From JAKQDH01 sp029558835 (GTDB lineage Bacteria; Planctomycetota; Phycisphaerae; UBA1845), in assembly GCA_035356615.1 (NCBI GenBank), contig DAOQSN010000002.1, positions 197,654 to 261,653 on the forward strand: 64,000 nucleotides of DNA. Reading direction: 5' to 3'. Below are positions 26,216-35,304 of this stretch, piece by piece. Each line of letters opens with the position of its first letter. The first letter of the stretch is position 1. A model generated the notes under the pieces. That model made no database searches. It worked only from the letters and a program-made list of their open reading frames with translations, and had not been told where the DNA came from. The position numbers and the translations under genes are program-made.

Positions 26216-26320
26216 TCAGTGATCAGTTTTCAGTAGTCAGTCGGCGGCCATGTGGTGTGCCGCAAGCCCGTCGTAGCGCCGACCACTGACAACTGAGAAC
26301 TGGCGACTGAGGACTGGTTC
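26216..26320. repeat. Imperfect inverted repeat (CAGT-rich) element
   Basis: The left arm starts AGTTGTCAGTGATCAGTTTT and continues with CAGTAGTCAGTCGGCG. The right arm is CGCCGACCACTGACAACTGA continuing to GACTGAGGACT. The arms are about 36 bases each, separated by roughly 30. It sits between the 64-residue phage gene and a 35-codon frame starting MFRRLRQLGARR at 26321. Confidence 0.5.
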
Positions 26321-26425
26321 ATGTTCCGCCGGCTGCGCCAGCTCGGGGCCCGACGCAGCGCCAGCACGCCACCGGCCGGCCGCGTGTCGGTTGCCTCAGG
26401 CTCCGAAGGCTGTTTGGTCGCGTAG
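26321..26425 (+). pseudogene. Possible truncated start of a phage portal gene
   Basis: ATG at 26321 opens 34 codons (MFRRLRQLGARR then low complexity) to a TAG at 26423. Its position after the 64-residue phage gene is where a portal gene would be, and the basic N-terminus would fit, but there is not enough sequence to be sure. Confidence 0.25.
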
Positions 26426-26811
26426 CCTCAAGTGTGACATCAGCTGCCTGGGATCGAGAAGCCCTCCGCATCACTCGCCGGGGGGGGCGGCTGGTGCAGG
26501 ACGACGCGCCAGGTGACAATGGCCGCGTGGCCGTGTATGAGGACGAGGTAGACACTCGCCTGAATCCGAAGGTCGGGTCGGGCTGGATGGTCCGGACATG
26601 TACGCGTTTGGCGTGTGCGGCGCTGAGGGTACCATGCTTTCCCGCGATAGCGATTGCGGGTAAGCATGCTTCTTTGCCGACTGTGCGTTGTCGGCGTCCC
26701 CACCCTCACCCCCTCCCCTCTCCCTGGAAGGGCGAGGGGTCCGGACGTGCCGGACCGGGATTGCGGAGAGGACGCACGGCGTCGCGTCGTATTGCAGAAG
26801 GAAGTGAAGCC
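26426..26811. other. Leader region of the GH106-like gene
   Basis: No gene supported. Contains a family A repeat at 26600-26745. The frame of the downstream gene is open through here, but without a signal peptide-like start. Confidence 0.4.
26600..26745. repeat. Family A repeat, copy at 26.6 kb
   Basis: Left end GTACGCGTTTGGCGT, then GGGTACCATGC, the hairpin CCCGCGATAGCGATTGCGGG, AAGCATGC, and a CCCTCACCCCCTCCCCTCTCC hairpin module in inverted order relative to copy 1. Confidence 0.6.
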
Positions 26812-29800
26812 ATGAGCAGAGGCATCAAGTCTCGCGGGCGTTTGAGTTTCATCGGGGCCGTGCTGGCGATCTGCTCGAGCGCGGCGGCCGAGGGGCCGTC
26901 CATGGCCAATCTGGAGAAGGACTTCCGCGAGCTGCCCATCCAGGCACGACGGCTGACTGGGCCGCTGTTCTGGCTGCACGGCGACGAGAGCCCGGAGCTG
27001 CTCGACATGTACGTCGGCAAGGTGGCCGAGGGCGGCAACGGTTGCTTCACGGCGGAGTCACGCCCGCACAACGACTGGCTCGGCGAGGGCTGGTACCGCG
27101 ATCTGGGCATCTGCCTCAACGCGGCCAGGCGCCACGGGCTTACGATGTGGATCTTCGACGAACGGTGGTGGCCCAGCGGCGAAGTTGCCGGCCGGGTGCC
27201 CGAGCGCTACGGCAGCAAGTACCTGGAGGCGACCGCCACGGACGTGGAGGGGCCGCAGCACTTCGTTGCCGACGGCTTCGGCGGGCCGCAATTCGTCGCG
27301 GCCATCGCCGGTCGGGAAACGGCCGACGGTTTCGACGGCGCGAGCCTGATCGATCTGGCCGACCACGTTCACGACGGCACCCTCGCCTGGGACGCCCCGC
27401 CGGGCAAGTGGAAGGTGCTGAAGTTCACGTGGGTTGTGCGCCAGCACGGCGGGCGTTACCTGGTGGACGGTGCGAGCGCGGAGGCCGTCGAGTGGTACCT
27501 GAACACTGTGTATCAGCCGCACTACGATCGTTTCAAGGAAGACTTCGGCACGAACATCGTGGGCTTCTTCTACGACGAGCCTGAGACGCACGGCGACTGG
27601 GGCACGGAACTACAGAGAGTCCTCGCCGAACGCAACGTGGACTGGAAGCGGGCCCTGGTGGCCTGGAAGTTCAAGCTGGCCGGCGAGGAGCAGGCCGCCG
27701 CGCGCTACCAGTATCAGGACGCCCTTGCCGAGGCGTGGGGCCGTACTCTGTATGGCGGCATCACGCGCTGGTGCAAAGAGCACCGCGTGAAGTCGATCGG
27801 CCACTTTCTCGAACACCGCAATGTATACCTCGACCCCGGCGCGTGCGCCGGCAACATGTTCCAGCTTCAGAAGTACAGCGACATGGGCGCGATCGACGCG
27901 GTATTCCAACAGTTCGCCTGGGGCCGGCGCGAGGCCAACGATGCCCCCTGTTGGCAGACGCCGAAGCTCGGCAGCTCCATCACGCATGCGTACGGCAAGC
28001 CGGACGACGTCACCATGGTGGAGATCTACGGTGCCCGCGGCCAGGACCTCAGCTACCCGGAGATGAAATGGTGGGCCGATCACATGCACGTGTCCGGCGT
28101 GAGCTTCCTGATTCCGCACTCGTTCAACCCGCGGTCGCCGTTCGATGTGGACTGTCCGCCGTACTTTTACAACGGCGGCTACGAGCCGCGCTGGCCGCTG
28201 TACCGCGTGTTCGCCGACTACACGAGCCGCCTGAGCCTGATGCTCACCGGCGGGCGGCACGTCTGCCCGGTGGCGTTGCTGTTTCTCGGGGGCAGCGCCC
28301 ACGTCGGGCAGTGTGTGCTGCCCGAACAGATGAGCGAGGCGCTGCAGGATGCGCTCTACGACTGTGATTGGCTGCCGTACGAGGTGCTCGAGCGCGACGT
28401 GCGTGTGGCCGGCAGGGAACTGCGGCTCCGCAACGAGTCCTACAGAGTTCTCATCGTGCCGGCGGCCGAGGTGATTCCCTGCGCCGCGCTGGAGCGGGCG
28501 AAGGAGTACTTTGACGGCGGGGGCGTCGTGGTCGGCTACGGGTTCCTGCCCACGAAATCGGCGACGCTGGGCAAGACGTCGGCGGATATCGCCGCATTGT
28601 GCGAGGCGATCTGGGGCAAGCCGCAGGTCGGCCTGAAGGTGTGCAAGACCAACGCCGCCGGCGGACGGTCATACCTGCTGCCGCAGACGCCCACGCCCGC
28701 GCAGCTTCAACAGGTTCTGGCCGGCGACGCGGGCGTCCATCCTACGCTGGAGGTCATCGAAGGGCAGACGGATAACTGGTTGCACGTGCTGCACCGCGTG
28801 CAGGCCGGCCGCGACGTGTTCTTCATCACCAACCAGAACCACGTCGGCGAGCCGCGGCGCTTCCGGTTCCGCGTGACGGCCGAGGGCGTGCCGGAATGCT
28901 GGGACCCGGTGCGCGGTGAGATTACCACAGTAGCCTATGAGCGCAGCGGGCCGCACGCCGAGGTCACGCTGACCATGCAGCCCAACGAGTGCGTGCTGCT
29001 CGTTTTTCAGGCCGAGAAGCGAGCACTGCCGGAGCGCATCGACGCCGGCGCTCGCGCCGCGCTGCGAACGATTCCAGTCGTCCGCGACCCGTCGCCACCT
29101 GCGCCCCCCAGCATGCCGGCGTCGGTGCAGCAGCTTCGGGAGACGATGCGGGGCTCGGCGTGGATGTGGTACCCGGAGGGCACCCCGGCCGCAACCGCGC
29201 CGCCGGGCACGCGCTTCTTCCGCCAGCAGATCACGCTGCCTGCGACGGCCAAGGTGACCAAGGCGACCTTCGTCGGCACCGCGGACAACAGCCTGATTCT
29301 GTATGTCAACGGCCGGGACGTCGGGCACAGCGACAACAGTTACCTGGGCTGGAGCAGGCTGGTCGAGATGGACATTGCTGCGGCCCTGCGGCCGGGCCTC
29401 AACCAGCTCGCCTGCGCAGCCACGAACGCGACTGGCAACGCCAGCCCGGCCGGCGTCCTCGGTCAGCTTGTTATTGAGTTCGAGCAGGGCGAGCCGCTCA
29501 CCGTGCGCCTGGATGAGACGTGGAAAGCAGGGCGCGATGAGCAGGCCGGTTGGCAGGATGTCGGCTTCGACGACGCGGCCTGGCCGGCGGCGGCCGTCGT
29601 TGCTCACTACGGCGACCAGCCGTGGGGCATGGTGGCGAAAGGTCCGTTCACCGCGAGCCCGGTGCAGGCGGACCCGTTCCTGGGGCACTGCGATGTTCCG
29701 GACGACGTGGACTTAACGAAGGTACGCGTGTATCTGGAGATGGATGAGCTTGCTCCCGAGCCGGCGGCCAGGGTCACTGTGAATGGCCACGATGCCGGCG

Positions 29801-29919
29801 GTTTCATCGGCGCGCCGCTGCGCGTGCCCGTCACGCCGCAGCTTACGCCCGGCCGCAACACGTTCCGCATCGAGCCCTTCGCCCCGCCGGCCGCACGGCT
29901 GGCCGTTTACGAGCGCTGA
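26812..29919 (+). CDS. Exported GH106-like glycoside hydrolase
   Basis: 1035 residues from an ATG preceded by GAAGGAAG. A signal peptide ends near AICSSAAAEG. The catalytic region resembles the alpha-L-rhamnosidase family GH106: RLTGPLFWLHGDESPELLD, GLTMWIFDERWWPSGEVAG, FFYDEPETHGDWG (acidic pair in an FxDE-type motif), GHFLEHRNVYLDPG and DHMHVSGVSFLIPHSFN. Then comes a Rossmann-like region (YRVLIVPAAEVIPCAALERA) and, from about residue 780, two beta-sandwich domains typical of sugar-binding accessory modules (FRQQITLPATAKVTKATF, NQLACAATNATGNA). It would remove rhamnose or related sugars from polysaccharide outside the cell. An MFS transporter lies next door in convergent orientation. The exact substrate is not determined. 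Confidence 0.75.
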   Translation: MSRGIKSRGRLSFIGAVLAICSSAAAEGPSMANLEKDFRELPIQARRLTGPLFWLHGDESPELLDMYVGKVAEGGNGCFTAESRPHNDWLGEGWYRDLGICLNAARRHGLTMWIFDERWWPSGEVAGRVPERYGSKYLEATATDVEGPQHFVADGFGGPQFVAAIAGRETADGFDGASLIDLADHVHDGTLAWDAPPGKWKVLKFTWVVRQHGGRYLVDGASAEAVEWYLNTVYQPHYDRFKEDFGTNIVGFFYDEPETHGDWGTELQRVLAERNVDWKRALVAWKFKLAGEEQAAARYQYQDALAEAWGRTLYGGITRWCKEHRVKSIGHFLEHRNVYLDPGACAGNMFQLQKYSDMGAIDAVFQQFAWGRREANDAPCWQTPKLGSSITHAYGKPDDVTMVEIYGARGQDLSYPEMKWWADHMHVSGVSFLIPHSFNPRSPFDVDCPPYFYNGGYEPRWPLYRVFADYTSRLSLMLTGGRHVCPVALLFLGGSAHVGQCVLPEQMSEALQDALYDCDWLPYEVLERDVRVAGRELRLRNESYRVLIVPAAEVIPCAALERAKEYFDGGGVVVGYGFLPTKSATLGKTSADIAALCEAIWGKPQVGLKVCKTNAAGGRSYLLPQTPTPAQLQQVLAGDAGVHPTLEVIEGQTDNWLHVLHRVQAGRDVFFITNQNHVGEPRRFRFRVTAEGVPECWDPVRGEITTVAYERSGPHAEVTLTMQPNECVLLVFQAEKRALPERIDAGARAALRTIPVVRDPSPPAPPSMPASVQQLRETMRGSAWMWYPEGTPAATAPPGTRFFRQQITLPATAKVTKATFVGTADNSLILYVNGRDVGHSDNSYLGWSRLVEMDIAAALRPGLNQLACAATNATGNASPAGVLGQLVIEFEQGEPLTVRLDETWKAGRDEQAGWQDVGFDDAAWPAAAVVAHYGDQPWGMVAKGPFTASPVQADPFLGHCDVPDDVDLTKVRVYLEMDELAPEPAARVTVNGHDAGGFIGAPLRVPVTPQLTPGRNTFRIEPFAPPAARLAVYER

Positions 29920-30122
29920 CTGCGGCAGAGAGTGCTCGTTCGGACAAGTGTTTGGAGGAGGATGGGCAGCCGAGGGTCGATGGGGGCAACGGGACGCACC
30001 GGACGACATGCACACGACGCAAGAGAGGACCCCACGCGAGGCAGTCCGACACTTGCCCGCCATCACCCGGCCGGAGTACTACCTGCGAGAACCCCGATCG
30101 TAAGCTCGTCTTTAGTGTCGGG

Positions 30123-31628
30123 TCAGGCGTCGGAGCCGCGGACGGGGGCGCCGGACAGTCTCTCCGCCCTATACCCACCGGTGGCCCGGTCGCGCAGGAA
30201 AATCACGCCGAACACCACGATGATCACCAGCGAGAACGGCGCCACGTAGCGGAACGACATGCGCCCGCCGTAGTTGTCCGCGGGCAGCAGCACGCTGTTG
30301 ATCTCATCCTTGATCGGCTCGGCGCCCGGCGGCACGTTCTTGACGGCGTTACGCAGAGCATCCGCGGTGTTGCTCGGCAGGGCACCGCCTTGCGCCGTTG
30401 CGAGCACCGATTGCACGGCCGTCACGGCCCCTATGACCTCCGACTTGAACGGCGATTTCTCCGCCAGCGGCGGGTACTGCTGCGCAACCTTCTCCAGCAC
30501 GGCGACTGTCTGGCCCTGCTGCGCGACAAGCTGCTGCTGCAGGAAGCGATCGGCAATGTGCCCCATCTGCGGGGCCGTCACCAGCCCGACGATGAGCATC
30601 CCCATCCCGCCCATCAACCCCAGCCCCAGTGCCCCGCTCTTCGGCACCCGTTCCGACGTCACCCCCAGCATCGTCGGCCAGAAGTAGCACACCCCCAGGG
30701 CGAACACCGTGGCCGAGGCGAACGCCATGACCGTCGTCTCGGCGAAGCTGAACCAGTACAGCCCGATGCCGGCCAGGATCGCAGAACTTACCAGAATGCC
30801 GGTCGGCGAGAGCCGGTGCACGACCGGCCCGGCAAAGAAGCGCAGCACGGCCATCAGACCGTTGATGTACGCCAGCACCAGGATCCCCGCGATGCCGCCC
30901 GCCTCCAGCACGGCCGGCACCCACCGCCCCGGCCCCAGCTCCAGCGAGGCCGTGATACACATGCAGGCCAGCAGGATCAGAAACAACGGCCGGAGCAGCG
31001 CCCCCTGCACCATGCCGCCGAACGAGATGCCCGACTGCACGCGCTCGGTCGCGGGGAACTTCTGCCCGATGAACAACACACCGTAGATCACCGTCGGCAC
31101 CAGGATCAGGCCGAGCTTGAGTCGCCAAGCGGCGAAACCGACTTGGTCAAGCCAAGCGGTGAAACCGGGTTGCCCAATGAGAAACGACGCCACCGCGCCG
31201 ATGACGATGCCGCCCGGAAACCACACGTGGAACTTGTTGAGTTTCTGCGTCTTCTGATCCGGGTAGAGCGTGGCAATGAGCGGGTTACAAACGGCCTCGA
31301 TGGTCCCGTTGCCCAGCGACAGGATCAGAGCGCCGGCAAAGAGCATCCAGTAACCCTGGGCGAAGATCATCAGCAACGCCCCGGCCGCGTGGCACAGAAC
31401 GGCCAGCCGCAGCAGGTTCCGCATGCCCAGCACGTCGCACAGCGGGCCGAGGATGAAAATGGAGACGGTGAAGCCCCAGATGGCCGCCCCGCCGATGTAC
31501 CCGACCTGCTCGTTGCTGAGCACGAACCTCTCTTTGAGCACGCCCATGATGGCGCCGACGACCGCGAAGCATACCGCCGTCGCCACCAGCCCGAAGCAAC
31601 TGCCGACGAAGAGACGCTCTTTGTTCAT
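30123..31628 (-). CDS. Major facilitator superfamily transporter (sugar-type)
   Basis: 501 residues from an ATG preceded by GGAAGGA. Around 12 hydrophobic segments: FVGSCFGLVATAVCFAVVGA, then the MFS loop GPLCDVLGMRNLLRLA, LFAGALILSLGNGTIEAVCN and so on. The FHS/FucP-like branch is suggested by ILSLGNGTIEAVCNPLIATL. A long soluble loop before the last helix (QQQLVAQQGQTVAVLEKV, about residues 350-450) is unusual. Residues ~185-200 read GFTAWLDQVGFAAWR, an internal duplication coded by a small repeat (AAGCGGTGAAACC-like). Convergent with the GH106-like gene and followed upstream by a UroD-type gene on the same strand, so a carbohydrate or methylated-sugar use cluster is possible. Confidence 0.8.
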   Translation of the reverse strand: MNKERLFVGSCFGLVATAVCFAVVGAIMGVLKERFVLSNEQVGYIGGAAIWGFTVSIFILGPLCDVLGMRNLLRLAVLCHAAGALLMIFAQGYWMLFAGALILSLGNGTIEAVCNPLIATLYPDQKTQKLNKFHVWFPGGIVIGAVASFLIGQPGFTAWLDQVGFAAWRLKLGLILVPTVIYGVLFIGQKFPATERVQSGISFGGMVQGALLRPLFLILLACMCITASLELGPGRWVPAVLEAGGIAGILVLAYINGLMAVLRFFAGPVVHRLSPTGILVSSAILAGIGLYWFSFAETTVMAFASATVFALGVCYFWPTMLGVTSERVPKSGALGLGLMGGMGMLIVGLVTAPQMGHIADRFLQQQLVAQQGQTVAVLEKVAQQYPPLAEKSPFKSEVIGAVTAVQSVLATAQGGALPSNTADALRNAVKNVPPGAEPIKDEINSVLLPADNYGGRMSFRYVAPFSLVIIVVFGVIFLRDRATGGYRAERLSGAPVRGSDA

Positions 31629-31892
31629 GAATATGATCCTTCCACCGGGGGGCTCACCTGTTGCATCCAACGACGCCACGCGCCGGAGGGGATTGTATCG
31701 AGAGGTCCGCCCCGTGGCCAACGGAACCGCGGCGGGTGAGGTCATACGATCGGCCTGTTCGGCCTGTGGTACTCTGCCCGCGGCGACCGGTGCTGCCCCC
31801 GCGTGGCGGAACCGCCGGCAGGCAGCCGCCCCGCTTGGCGATCATTGCCTGCGGTTCGGGAGCAGTGGCGGTCCGCTACGGCACCGCCGGCG

Positions 31893-33314
31893 TCAGAACG
31901 ACAGCAGGCAGTGCCAGATGAACGTGTGGCCCAGGTCGTCGATGTCCTCCCAGATGCGGCGGACGAGATCCGGATCCCCCGAGAGGGGCGGCAGGTCCCC
32001 CGCCTTCTCTGCCCACGGTACGCAGACGCCGGGATCACGTCGGCCGCGCGGCGCGCGGGCTGTGGCCGGCGTCTCGCCGCGCTCGGCACGCGGTCCGTCG
32101 CCGGGGTCGCCGGCGTGGCCGGTGGAATAGACACCGTATTCGCGTGTGAAGTCGGTCAGCGCCCGAATGTTCTCCACCCGCGCGTCGTTTTGAATGATCG
32201 CGCTGGCGTCCATGAGGTACCCGCCGTCACGGGCGACGCCATCGATCACCTTCTTGCAGGCTGCCCGTACGTCGTCCGGCGAGCCGAACGCCAGCAGGTG
32301 ATTCGGAATCCCCCCGCTCAGGCAGAACTTGTGGCCGAGCTTGCGGTGCACGGTGACCATGTCGCCGCGGTCGACATGATAGACGATGCTCCGCTCCGGC
32401 AGTTCCGCGAACTGGTCCAGGTGGTGACTCCAATCTCCCTCGGCGTAGAACAGCGTCTGGTGGCCATGGGCCCACAGTTCCTGGAGGATCGGTCTGAGGG
32501 TCGGCCAGTAGTGCGACGCGAACTGCTCCGGCCGCACGAACGGCACGCAACCGCGATGCATCCAGAAGCCGATCGGCACCTGCCGCGCCGGGTCCGCGCC
32601 GGCCCTGGCAACGTGCAGCAGGTGCGGCATCAGCGCCTCGCAGGCCGCCAGCACTTTCCGGGGCTGGACGAACATGTCCCTGGTCAGCCCGACGTAGCCG
32701 CGCAACTTGTCGGCCAGGATGTCGAACGGGGCCTTCAGGATGCCGGCGATGGCGGGCACCGTGCCGCACTCCGCGCGCAGCCGGGCGTGGTGCGGCCCGT
32801 ACGCCGAGAAGTACTTCCACATGGCCATCCCGCCCTTGACGAGCGCCAGGGCGTGGCGGCGCGTCGCCGGCTGCCCCGGCGCCACAACGTCGCCGGACAC
32901 GCGCGGGAGCCAGACGTCGTACAGAAACCCCGTCGGATCGTCGATCAGGGCGTCGTATTCGTCCGCCCGCATGAAGGCCTGCTCGGGCGGCGGCTCGCGG
33001 TACTGGAACGCCACGTCCGGCCCGACGTGGATGCCGGGCACCCCGTAGTACCGCAGCCCGATGGCCTCCGTCAGCCCGGTCCACACCCACACCATGTTGC
33101 TGACCACCGCGTCCCAGTCGAAGTCGGCCGCGCACTTGAGCACGGCCGCAAACGCCTTGTCGTAGTCGTGCGTGATCTCCTGGCAAGTGTAGCCGGCGTA
33201 CGAGGCGGTGAACTCGGCCACGAACGGCCGGATCGGAATGCGGTCCGGCTTCTCGTTCCGCAGGGCGGTGACGTAGCGATTCAGACGTTCACTGTACAGG
33301 GCCGTCGTGTTCAT
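31893..33314 (-). CDS. Uroporphyrinogen decarboxylase-family methyltransferase
   Basis: 473 residues from an ATG at 33314. UroD/MtaA-type TIM barrel: RYVTALRNEKPDRIPIRPFV at the start, GPDVAFQYREPPPE, LKAPFDILADKLRGYVG, YAEGDWSHHLDQFAEL, and the C-terminal CLSGGIPNHLLAFGSPDDVR with DGGYLMDASAIIQ. The arginines and aspartate of true heme-pathway UroD are not evident, and the size (473 against ~350) and sequence fit the methyltransferase branch that moves methyl groups to or from corrinoid proteins. The corrinoid protein at 10122-10757 is a potential partner, though 21 kb away. Near the C-terminus a low-complexity insert (GDPGDGPRAERGETPATA...) resembles in-frame intergenic sequence. Confidence 0.78.
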   Translation of the reverse strand: MNTTALYSERLNRYVTALRNEKPDRIPIRPFVAEFTASYAGYTCQEITHDYDKAFAAVLKCAADFDWDAVVSNMVWVWTGLTEAIGLRYYGVPGIHVGPDVAFQYREPPPEQAFMRADEYDALIDDPTGFLYDVWLPRVSGDVVAPGQPATRRHALALVKGGMAMWKYFSAYGPHHARLRAECGTVPAIAGILKAPFDILADKLRGYVGLTRDMFVQPRKVLAACEALMPHLLHVARAGADPARQVPIGFWMHRGCVPFVRPEQFASHYWPTLRPILQELWAHGHQTLFYAEGDWSHHLDQFAELPERSIVYHVDRGDMVTVHRKLGHKFCLSGGIPNHLLAFGSPDDVRAACKKVIDGVARDGGYLMDASAIIQNDARVENIRALTDFTREYGVYSTGHAGDPGDGPRAERGETPATARAPRGRRDPGVCVPWAEKAGDLPPLSGDPDLVRRIWEDIDDLGHTFIWHCLLSF

Positions 33315-33504
33315 CACGAGTTCCCGTCCCTTCCGACGTCCCCCGTGGTCATGGTACCTGCTCCAGGTGCCTGCACGCAACACGGACGCGCGCGGGGTCC
33401 CATTCGCTGCGCAAGGTGGCACCGAGACTTCGCCTCGCTCCGTGACATCGGCGTCGCAGGTAGCCGGGTGTGCGCGAAGAGGCACCCGCGGGGTTGGGAC
33501 ACGG

Positions 33505-33546
33505 CCGCTCCCCGATCCCGACCCGTGGCGGTCGCGGTTCGGATCG
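33505..33546. repeat. Family D repeat, copy 2
   Basis: CCGCTCCCCGATCCCGACCC followed by GTGGCGGTCGCGGTTCGGATC; an inverted copy of the motif at 4909-4936 with an added CCCGACC...GGTCG arm. Confidence 0.5.
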
Positions 33547-33578
33547 CCGGCGCGGAAGCGCGCCCGGCGCTGGAAGTC

Positions 33579-34811
33579 TCACGGACGCGGCGGCAGTGTG
33601 CAATCCATAAGCAACGCGGCCGGGCACGGTGGGAACTGCATCTGAACGCGGTAACAGTCAAACCCCTGACTGTCCCAGCCGACTTGATCGAAGCAGTGCT
33701 GGATCATCTCGGCGTAGCGCGGCATCTCGCGGAGCCTCACACTAAGCGTGCCCGCGCCCAGGAACGCCACCTCGTGGTGGAACGGCAGGTGATCGGCCTC
33801 ACGGTAGACCGCCCCGAGCAACTCCTTGTGCACGTCGCTGACCAGGCGCGCGACCGGGGCAACCCGCCCGAAGAAGTCGCGCCGCAGAAACACGTCCATC
33901 ACTACGGTTTCGCAGGGTGTCCGCAGCGGAGTCTTCGTGCCCAGGCAGGCATGGCGCTCGTCGGGATGGCACGGCTCCGCCCGGCGGATCACCTCGCCGG
34001 TAAGACACGTCACCGCCTGCATGTTCCCCACGTCGGACTCGCCCAGGACATCCTCGATCACACCCTGCGGCCCGATCTCCCGGCGGACGTCGGGCAAAGG
34101 TTGCGAGCAGTACGGCCGCAGGAGGGGCGCGGCCCCGTCGGGGGGACCCGCCAACGGGTCGAGCGGTTCGCGCGTGAACTGCGTTTCCACGTGGCCGGTG
34201 TCGTCGATCGTGTAGAAACGCGTGATGCGCCAGCGGATGTCTGGACGGATGCGCCGCAGGGACACGAAGCCACGCACGATCACGGCGTCGAGGTGCGCTC
34301 CGTCACCCGACGGCTGGATGAGGAACGTGTGGATCTGGGCGCGGGCCTGCACCCCCCAAACGTAGCTGCCGTGCGTGAAGAGACCCCGGCGGTGTTCCAG
34401 GTCCGCATCTTCGTGGCGCGCCCGGATGTGCCCCGTCACCATCATGTCGAAGGACTTGCGGTCTCCTGCCTCGCGCTGCACGAGCTCCGTGAACTGCTTG
34501 AAGGCATCTTTCGCCGAGCGGACACTGGGTGCCAGTCCCGGCCGGCGTGCCGCCGCACTCAGCAGCAGACTGATGCCGCGCGGCCCCGGAACGTAGCGCA
34601 CGGCATCCAGCGGGTGCTCCTTCTGCACGATCTTGACCAGCTTCCACGCCAGACGCGGGTCGATGGGCAGCACGTCCACGAGATCACCGGCGCGGGAGTT
34701 GGGCGTACTCGTCAGCCGGGTAAGCAGATCACCCAGCGCGCTGCGCACACGCTGCATGACGGCGCTGGTGCGCTCCTCGAACGACGTTTCCGGAGGGCTG
34801 AGGGTAGGCAT
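33579..34811 (-). CDS. Conserved-looking cytoplasmic protein of unknown function
   Basis: 410 residues from an ATG at 34811; no signal peptide or membrane segment. Helical N-terminus (EERTSAVMQRVRSALGDLLT), a block that reads like a winged-helix or transcription-factor-type start (DLVDVLPIDPRLAWKLVKIV), a strongly patterned middle (RSAKDAFKQFTELVQREAGD, GHIRARHEDADLEHRR) and beta-rich C-terminal half (RWRITRFYTIDDTGHVETQF, DVFLRRDFFGRVAPVARLV, YREADHLPFHHEVAFLGAG). I do not recognise the family. The regular hydrophobic spacing and good codon pattern indicate a real gene. It lies alone between the UroD-type gene and a strong promoter facing the other way. Confidence 0.65.
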   Translation of the reverse strand: MPTLSPPETSFEERTSAVMQRVRSALGDLLTRLTSTPNSRAGDLVDVLPIDPRLAWKLVKIVQKEHPLDAVRYVPGPRGISLLLSAAARRPGLAPSVRSAKDAFKQFTELVQREAGDRKSFDMMVTGHIRARHEDADLEHRRGLFTHGSYVWGVQARAQIHTFLIQPSGDGAHLDAVIVRGFVSLRRIRPDIRWRITRFYTIDDTGHVETQFTREPLDPLAGPPDGAAPLLRPYCSQPLPDVRREIGPQGVIEDVLGESDVGNMQAVTCLTGEVIRRAEPCHPDERHACLGTKTPLRTPCETVVMDVFLRRDFFGRVAPVARLVSDVHKELLGAVYREADHLPFHHEVAFLGAGTLSVRLREMPRYAEMIQHCFDQVGWDSQGFDCYRVQMQFPPCPAALLMDCTLPPRP

Positions 34812-35304
34812 AGTGAGGCCCAGTATAGCGGCCCGCGGGCAGTTTGTCCATGTCGCTGCGAAAGTCATAAACCACGGTCCGACAATCACTTAGTCATATC
34901 CAGAGAAACTCTCTTGACAACCTGTTCAGGGGATGCTAGGATCGTCTCCTGGATCGGTACCGGCGCTCAGCGGGGTGGAACGAGGGGACGGCCGCGTCGA
35001 GCCGCGATGCCCACGACGTTGCCGTCGCCCTTCGCGCGTCTCTCTGACGACCGAGCCATCCGCGCTGCCGGCGTTGAACGCGGAGTGCGGTCTGCCGGCA
35101 CCGTGACCCCGGCGTCGTGATGTCGGCGGCCGCTGGGACAGGCGTTGCCCGGTCTGCCGCGTGAGGACGTCCGCCTGGCGCGGACCCGGTCGCGACCGCG
35201 CCGCGGAACTGACTGTCCGGATCGGCGAAGTCCGCCGACCCACAGAGGGTGTGTGTTCTCTCTACCGCACGAGCGGTACTGGATTGCAGTGGAGGAGGCG
35301 TACC
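34812..35304. other. Divergent intergenic region upstream of PEP-CTERM gene
   Basis: 493 bases between divergent genes. Contains a consensus sigma70 promoter at 34914-34942 driving the rightward gene through a leader of about 350 bases; no gene inside the leader is convincing. Confidence 0.6.
34914..34942 (+). promoter_or_regulatory. Sigma70-type promoter TTGACA-17-TAGGAT
   Basis: TTGACA at 34914-34919, a 17-base spacer and TAGGAT at 34937-34942. A short palindrome, GAGAAACTCTC, ends just before the -35 box and could bind a regulator. The next gene downstream is the PEP-CTERM protein at 35305. Confidence 0.65.

Noticed and set aside
26434..26811. 126-residue N-terminal extension of the GH106-like protein
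   Set aside because: It spans a family A repeat, and the internal ATG at 26812 has a ribosome site and starts a signal peptide.
30123..31745. Longer MFS start at 31745
   Set aside because: The extra 39 residues are Arg/Pro-rich and unlike a transporter; the ATG at 31628 has GGAAGGA and is followed by the first membrane helix.
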